A DNA stretch of 32,170 nucleotides from Candidatus Gastranaerophilales bacterium (lineage in GTDB: Bacteria > Bacillota > Clostridia > Lachnospirales > Lachnospiraceae): positions 1 through 32,170 of the forward strand of contig JAMPHU010000036.1 of NCBI GenBank assembly GCA_023663225.1, written 5' to 3'. Both the position numbers and the translations under genes were made by a program. The notes beneath the pieces were generated by a model. That model was not told the origin of the DNA. It did not search any database and saw nothing but the letters and a program-made list of their open reading frames with translations. Below, one piece after another: positions 29,620 to 32,170 of this stretch (within the stretch, counting starts at the first letter, position 1; each line of letters begins with the position of its first letter).

Positions 29620-29838
29620 ATGGATGTCAGAGAATATATTAAGCTTTGTTGCGTTAAAAGAGGAAATATCTCAGAGGCAGAACTTGCACGCAGAACGGGG
29701 CAGACTCCGCAAAATATGAATAACAAGTATAAGCGGAATACCTTCAAAGTCTCTGAATTGGAAAAAGTAGCAGAGGCGCTTGGCGCCTATCTTAAAATAT
29801 CATTTATTGACAAGGAAACCGGTGAACCTATAATATAA
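29620..29838 (+). CDS. Small XRE-type helix-turn-helix regulator
   Basis: 72 residues; the ATG at 29620 follows GAGAGGAGAATGTAAAA. The HTH is 'SEAELARRTGQTPQNMNNKYKRN' (residues about 22-45) and a further helix 'VSELEKVAEALGAYLKISFID'. Its own promoter, AT-rich surroundings and place after the lysis genes suggest a moron. It may control itself and the divergent minus-strand unit. The last phage gene before the chromosome boundary. Confidence 0.83.
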   Translation: MDVREYIKLCCVKRGNISEAELARRTGQTPQNMNNKYKRNTFKVSELEKVAEALGAYLKISFIDKETGEPII

Positions 29839-29862
29839 AAATTTATACGTATGACATGAATG
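29839..29862. other. Approximate right attachment junction (attR)
   Basis: Phage coding ends at 29838, and a chromosomal GH18 frame resumes at 29855 (HEWGYTYGPP...). Directly before this the frame is stopped by TGA at 29852-29854. In intact relatives the frame would continue as a LMTYEWGY-type sequence, so the crossover should lie within these bases. The matching attL is outside the window, so the core cannot be defined. Confidence 0.45.
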
Positions 29863-30301
29863 GGGCTATACATATGGTCCGCCCATGGCGGTGGCTCCCA
29901 TCAACCAAGTCCGCAGAGTGGTGGAGTACGCGCTGACAGAGATTCCGGCGGAGAAGATCAATCTGGGCATCCCCAATTACGGTTATGATTGGCCGCTTCC
30001 CTATGAGAGAGGCTTGACCAGAGCGACCACCATCGGCAATGTGCAGGCTGTGCGTATCGCTGTGGAGCAGGGCGCAGCCATCGGTTTTGACGAGCTTTCC
30101 ATGAGTCCCTTTTTTACTTATGCGGACAGGGAAAGCGGTGTGTTACACGAGGTCTGGTTTGAGGATGTGAGAAGCCTGCAGGCCAAGTTTGATCTGATCC
30201 GAGAGTACGGACTGCGGGGTTGCGGATATTGGCAGATTATGCAATGGTTTCGGGCGAATTGGCTGCTGCTTGCGGAAAACTTTGTTGTGCGGAAAGAGTA
30301 A
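29855..30301 (+). pseudogene. C-terminal fragment of a GH18 spore-type lysin, split by the prophage
   Basis: 148 in-frame codons (the first 10 before ATG 29885) encode 'HEWGYTYGPPMAVAPINQVRRVVEYALTEIPAEKINLGIPNYGYDWPLPYERG' and on to a normal C-terminus. This is the end of a glycosyl hydrolase 18 protein of the YaaH/YdhD/SleL type, which usually has N-terminal LysM domains and cuts spore cortex. The catalytic DxxDxE motif lies upstream of this part in the family and is missing here. The start is interrupted by TGA at 29852. The remainder of the gene should be on the other side of the prophage. No ribosome site precedes the internal ATG, so a product from this piece is unlikely. Confidence 0.85.
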
Positions 30302-30354
30302 CCCTGATTTGCCGGATAGCATTGAGTCTGCCGATTAACTTGTTGTGACTGGAA

Positions 30355-30600
30355 TTAGCGGCCTTTACCATCGTAAAAAATGCACTTTATATTTTGTTTG
30401 GCAAACCATTTTGTTATTTCATCTTTTACAGTATCAACGTCATCCAGAGGAGGGGTAAAATCACCTAACCAGATCAGCATGGTTTCTTCCTTTGTTAGGG
30501 CAGATTCAATAATAGCATTGTAGTGCTTTTGTCCATTTGTAATGACTAATGAATGATTGTACATAAAGATATTTTTTTCCAGTCTAAACGTGTAACTCAT
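30355..30600 (-). CDS. Hypothetical chromosomal protein, 81 residues
   Basis: ATG at 30600 on the minus strand, preceded by GGGAAG. The protein has an N-terminal beta-rich part and 'TKEETMLIWLGDFTPPLDDVDTVKDEITKWFAKQNIKCIFYDGKG', suggesting a small alpha/beta fold. No family recognised. It has its own promoter (below) and is separate from the hic genes. Confidence 0.72.
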   Translation of the reverse strand: MSYTFRLEKNIFMYNHSLVITNGQKHYNAIIESALTKEETMLIWLGDFTPPLDDVDTVKDEITKWFAKQNIKCIFYDGKGR

Positions 30601-30632
30601 GGCGATTCACTTCCCATATTGATTTGTTAGTA

Positions 30633-30661
30633 ATTATAGCTTGTTTTTATCGGGCAGGCAA
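30633..30661 (-). promoter_or_regulatory. Promoter of the 81-residue gene
   Basis: On the minus strand: -35 TTGCCT (30661-30656), 17-bp spacer, -10 TATAAT (30638-30633), about 33 bases before the ATG. Confidence 0.65.
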
Positions 30662-30682
30662 GTTTGAAAGGAGATTTTATCG

Positions 30683-30721
30683 AAAAAGGAACTCCCTCGA
30701 TTCCATGTGAGATCGGGGGAG
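30683..30721 (-). terminator. Terminator of the hicAB unit
   Basis: On the minus strand a 10-bp stem (30721-30712 with 30701-30692, one G-U) is followed by TTTTT. It starts just after the hicB stop. The same structure follows the second hicB. Confidence 0.85.
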
Positions 30722-30732
30722 CTGATGAGATG

Positions 30733-31143
30733 TCAAGCTTGCTGTTTTTGCTGATAGAGGGCGATCAAAGAATCTTGAAGAACCTGTGAAAAATTAATGT
30801 GGTTGTTTTCCGCAAAAGTATTGAGCCATGCGGGAATCGTGAGATTTTTTCTCACAGCTTTTTCGCCATATTTTTCAGCGTAAGCATCCATATCCAGAAC
30901 AAGTATACTTACAAAGCCGCCTGGATCGGGGGTAATGCTCTCTAATGGACTCGCTTCGGGGGCTGACTTTCCATCCTCCAGTTCGTCAAGAACCCAGCCG
31001 GATGCAGCGTCCATACCCATAAGAATCGCTTCAGCCAACGTGTTGCCTCCGCTGACACAGCCGGGAAGATCGGGAACTACCACAGCATAAGCTCCATCTT
31101 TCTCATCATCAGGATAGAAACAAGCGGGATAAGTTAATTTCAT
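30733..31143 (-). CDS. hicB: HicB family antitoxin (paired with hicA)
   Basis: 136 residues; ATG at 31143 behind AAAGGAGC. The N-terminal domain has the HicB pattern 'YPACFYPDDEKDGAYAVVVPDLPGCVSGGNTLAEAILMGMDAASGW' (a partial RNase H-like fold that blocks HicA). The C-terminal part 'VRKNLTIPAWLNTFAENNHINFSQVLQDSLIALY' is the DNA-binding, RHH-like region. It lies 34 bases downstream of hicA in the same unit and would neutralise the toxin and repress the promoter. Confidence 0.93.
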   Translation of the reverse strand: MKLTYPACFYPDDEKDGAYAVVVPDLPGCVSGGNTLAEAILMGMDAASGWVLDELEDGKSAPEASPLESITPDPGGFVSILVLDMDAYAEKYGEKAVRKNLTIPAWLNTFAENNHINFSQVLQDSLIALYQQKQQA

Positions 31144-31177
31144 AAGAAGCTCCTTTATGGTGTGCAGTATCAGACTT

Positions 31178-31357
31178 TTATAGTCCGGCCTGTTTAAAAA
31201 TCTGTTTGACTATTTGTGGGGCAATGTCTCCTGGATGATGGGGGATTGTGACCTTGCCCGATTTTGATGGATGTGTGTATTGGCAATGAGAACCTTTTGC
31301 TTGTTTGAATTGCCACCCATCTGCTAAAATGATTTTTTCTATCTCCCGGAATCTCAT
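31178..31357 (-). CDS. hicA: HicA mRNA interferase toxin
   Basis: 59 residues from ATG 31357; the frame opens at a TTG at 31375 but that has no better site. Family features: 'REIEKIILADGWQFKQAKGSHCQY' with catalytic His24 in G-S-H, followed by 'KSGKVTIPHHPGDIAPQIVKQIFKQAGL'. HicA cleaves mRNA in the ribosome-dependent or free state and is inhibited by HicB. The promoter directly upstream and the hicB gene downstream give the usual hicA-hicB order. Confidence 0.92.
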   Translation of the reverse strand: MRFREIEKIILADGWQFKQAKGSHCQYTHPSKSGKVTIPHHPGDIAPQIVKQIFKQAGL

Positions 31358-31379
31358 GCCGTAACCGCCTGACAACTAT

Positions 31380-31408
31380 ATTATACGCATTATACGCATA
31401 AATATCAA
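31380..31408 (-). promoter_or_regulatory. hicAB promoter with tandem operator-like repeats
   Basis: Minus strand: -35 TTGATA (31408-31403), 17-bp spacer, -10 TATAAT (31385-31380). ATGCGTATA is repeated in tandem over the spacer and -10 (the plus-strand reading is TTATACGCAT-TATACGCAT at 31381-31399). HicB is expected to bind there. Confidence 0.8.
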
Positions 31409-31477
31409 GAGGAAATTTTATATTTTTGAAAATTTACTTATAGAAGTTTCCATTTCCGATGCCGGTAGAGAGGATTG

Positions 31478-31517
31478 AAAAAGAGGCTCCCCCGATTTTA
31501 TGTAAGATCGAGGGAGC
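31478..31517 (-). terminator. Terminator of the second hicB
   Basis: On the minus strand an 11-bp stem (31517-31507 with 31496-31486, one G-U) is followed by C, T and A-complement T run at 31482-31478. It is a near copy of the terminator after the first hicB. Confidence 0.82.
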
Positions 31518-31527
31518 TGATAAGATG

Positions 31528-31905
31528 TCAAGCTTGTATTTTGGAGAGAAGCGCTTCCTGTAATACATGGGAAAAGTTTATTCCCATAGAGATGGCACGA
31601 TCATTCAGCCATGATGGTATCGTTAATGTTTTTTTGACTGCCTTGGTGTCCTTGTACTGGTTGACGTCACAGGACACAAGCGTTGCAAAACCATCATTAG
31701 GACTATAGTCCGAAATATCAGATGGAGCGGCGATACTATCACCATGTTCCAACAAGGTCAAAAGATAGCCGGTAAGGGCCTCTTGTGCCATTTCCATAGT
31801 TTCAGAGATGGTAGAATCGCTACTATAACAGCCTTTCAAGTCTGGAAATTCTACCCAATAGGCATCGTCTTCTTTGTGAAAAATAGCAGGATATACAAAC
31901 AACAT
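31528..31905 (-). CDS. hicB: Second HicB family protein, without a hicA
   Basis: 125 residues, minus strand, ATG at 31905. N-terminal 'VYPAIFHKEDDAYWVEFPDLKGCYSSDSTISETMEMAQEALTGYLL' and C-terminal 'KKTLTIPSWLNDRAISMGINFSHVLQEALL' match HicB, and the protein is similar to the first hicB over both domains. No toxin gene is on either side: upstream on this strand lie 265 bp with no ORF. An orphan antitoxin could repress in trans, act as an anti-addiction protein against other HicA toxins, or be left after loss of hicA. Confidence 0.88.
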   Translation of the reverse strand: MLFVYPAIFHKEDDAYWVEFPDLKGCYSSDSTISETMEMAQEALTGYLLTLLEHGDSIAAPSDISDYSPNDGFATLVSCDVNQYKDTKAVKKTLTIPSWLNDRAISMGINFSHVLQEALLSKIQA

Positions 31906-31928
31906 AGCAAAACATCCTTACAAAAATA

Positions 31929-31957
31929 ATTATAGCACGTGCGACACGTATAGACAA
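31929..31957 (-). promoter_or_regulatory. Promoter and operator palindrome of the second hicB
   Basis: Minus strand: -35 TTGTCT (31957-31952), 17-bp spacer, -10 TATAAT (31934-31929). A perfect palindrome ACGTG-CGA-CACGT (31937-31949) fills the spacer, an ideal operator for HicB autorepression. Confidence 0.78.
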
Positions 31958-32061
31958 ATTTAAATTCTGATTAGACATTTTTTATAGCATTTATTAACTG
32001 TTATATCTTATCTTCAAAAAGTCTGCAAACCTTTGAAAATGCTAAATTTATAGCAAGTGAG

Positions 32062-32167
32062 TTTGCCCTTAGACTTTCCCTTGTGTTATATCCTTTTCCC
32101 TCATGTTACGAACACTCATAAGGGCAAAAATAAGGGAAAGAAAAACCTGTAACAAAGTATAACACAA
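32062..32167. repeat. Set of overlapping inverted repeats at the right edge
   Basis: TTTGCCCTTA (32062-32071) with TAAGGGCAAA (32119-32128); CTTTCCCTT (32074-32082) with AAGGGAAAG (32132-32140); TTGTGTTATA (32081-32090) with TATAACACAA (32158-32167). The first two pairs cross, so they cannot all form at once in one stem. No gene is visible. They may be binding sites or an RNA with alternative folds. Confidence 0.6.
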
Positions 32168-32170
32168 AAT

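Larger units (their letters stand above)
1..29854. mobile_element. Prophage (late-gene half), lambda-type head with P2-type contractile tail
   Basis: A continuous plus-strand series of packaging, head, tail, fibre and lysis genes fills this stretch. Gene order follows lambda from small terminase to head-tail joining, then P2-like contractile tail genes. The left boundary is outside the window: no repressor, replication genes or full-length integrase are present. The right boundary is placed between the end of the small HTH gene and the first in-frame codons of a truncated chromosomal GH18 gene. Structural and lysis genes are almost all open and in overlapping or tightly spaced order, so the element looks intact in this part. 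Confidence 0.93.
30683..31536 (-). repeat. Duplicated hicB 3' end and terminator
   Basis: 59 bases at 30683-30741 match 31478-31536 at 50 positions. They cover the last codons of each hicB (TTGACATC...AAGCTTGA) and the terminator. The two hicB genes therefore look like an old tandem duplication. Confidence 0.85.

Noticed and set aside
29885-30301. GH18 fragment as an intact short gene from ATG 29885
   Set aside because: No ribosome site, the family match continues upstream of the ATG to 29855, and the catalytic motif is missing.
1-32170. tRNA genes, rRNA, CRISPR arrays, insertion sequences
   Set aside because: No cloverleaf with CCA-end pattern, no regularly spaced repeats with spacers, and no transposase-like frame were seen.

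Overview
The window is most of the late half of a temperate phage genome (positions 1 to about 29,850) joined on its right to chromosomal DNA of a spore-forming Firmicute. A Clostridia/Lachnospiraceae-type host is my inference. It rests on Gram-positive ribosome sites (AGGAGG) before almost every gene, sigma-A promoters, small AT-leaning intergenic gaps, an LLH-type holin, and a sporulation-type GH18 gene fragment in the flank. The repressor, main integrase and replication genes are not here and presumably lie to the left.

Layout of the phage part. (1) 145-966: a strong promoter drives three small genes (two unknown, one ribbon-helix-helix) ending in a terminator. (2) 1009-2093: an ArpU/sigma-region-4-like late regulator and a 183-residue catalytic-domain-only tyrosine recombinase. 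(3) 2094-2454: a 361-bp non-coding, repeat-rich stretch just upstream of the small terminase gene, a likely cos region. (4) 2455-10112: a lambda-type head module: Nu1-like small terminase, gpA-like large terminase, gpW-like joiner, gpB portal, ClpP-like protease with a nested scaffold start, gpD decoration, gpE capsid, a 57-residue protein and an FII-like joiner. (5) 10129-23599: connector/completion proteins and a P2-type contractile tail: sheath, tube, chaperone with a -1 frameshift (T TTT TTA), tape measure, gpX, gpD hub, gpV spike, gpU fused to LysM, gpW, gpJ and gpI. (6) 23603-27301: tail-collar and fibre genes, the last with an S74 self-cleaving chaperone. (7) 27361-29133: a leader-like mini-ORF over a terminator, two small membrane proteins, an LLH holin and a GH24 lysozyme with a PG-binding domain.

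Two accessory insertions stand out. Between the tail hub and spike genes (18,696-19,946) sits an AT-rich cassette with its own promoter, an RHH protein, a Rha antirepressor and a terminator. Its order and place resemble the arc-ant (immI) unit of phage P22. At the right end (29,142-29,838) a minus-strand unit of two hydrophobic micro-proteins runs convergent to the lysis genes and divergent from a small HTH regulator.

The chromosomal flank starts inside a broken GH18 gene of the YaaH/SleL spore-lysin type, of which only the C-terminal ~150 residues remain, so the prophage appears to split this gene. It is followed on the minus strand by an unknown 81-residue gene, a hicA-hicB toxin-antitoxin pair, and a second hicB without a hicA that shares a duplicated 3' end and terminator with the first. 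The last 265 bp carry no gene but hold a promoter/operator for the second hicB and several long inverted repeats. No tRNA, rRNA, CRISPR array or insertion sequence was seen.
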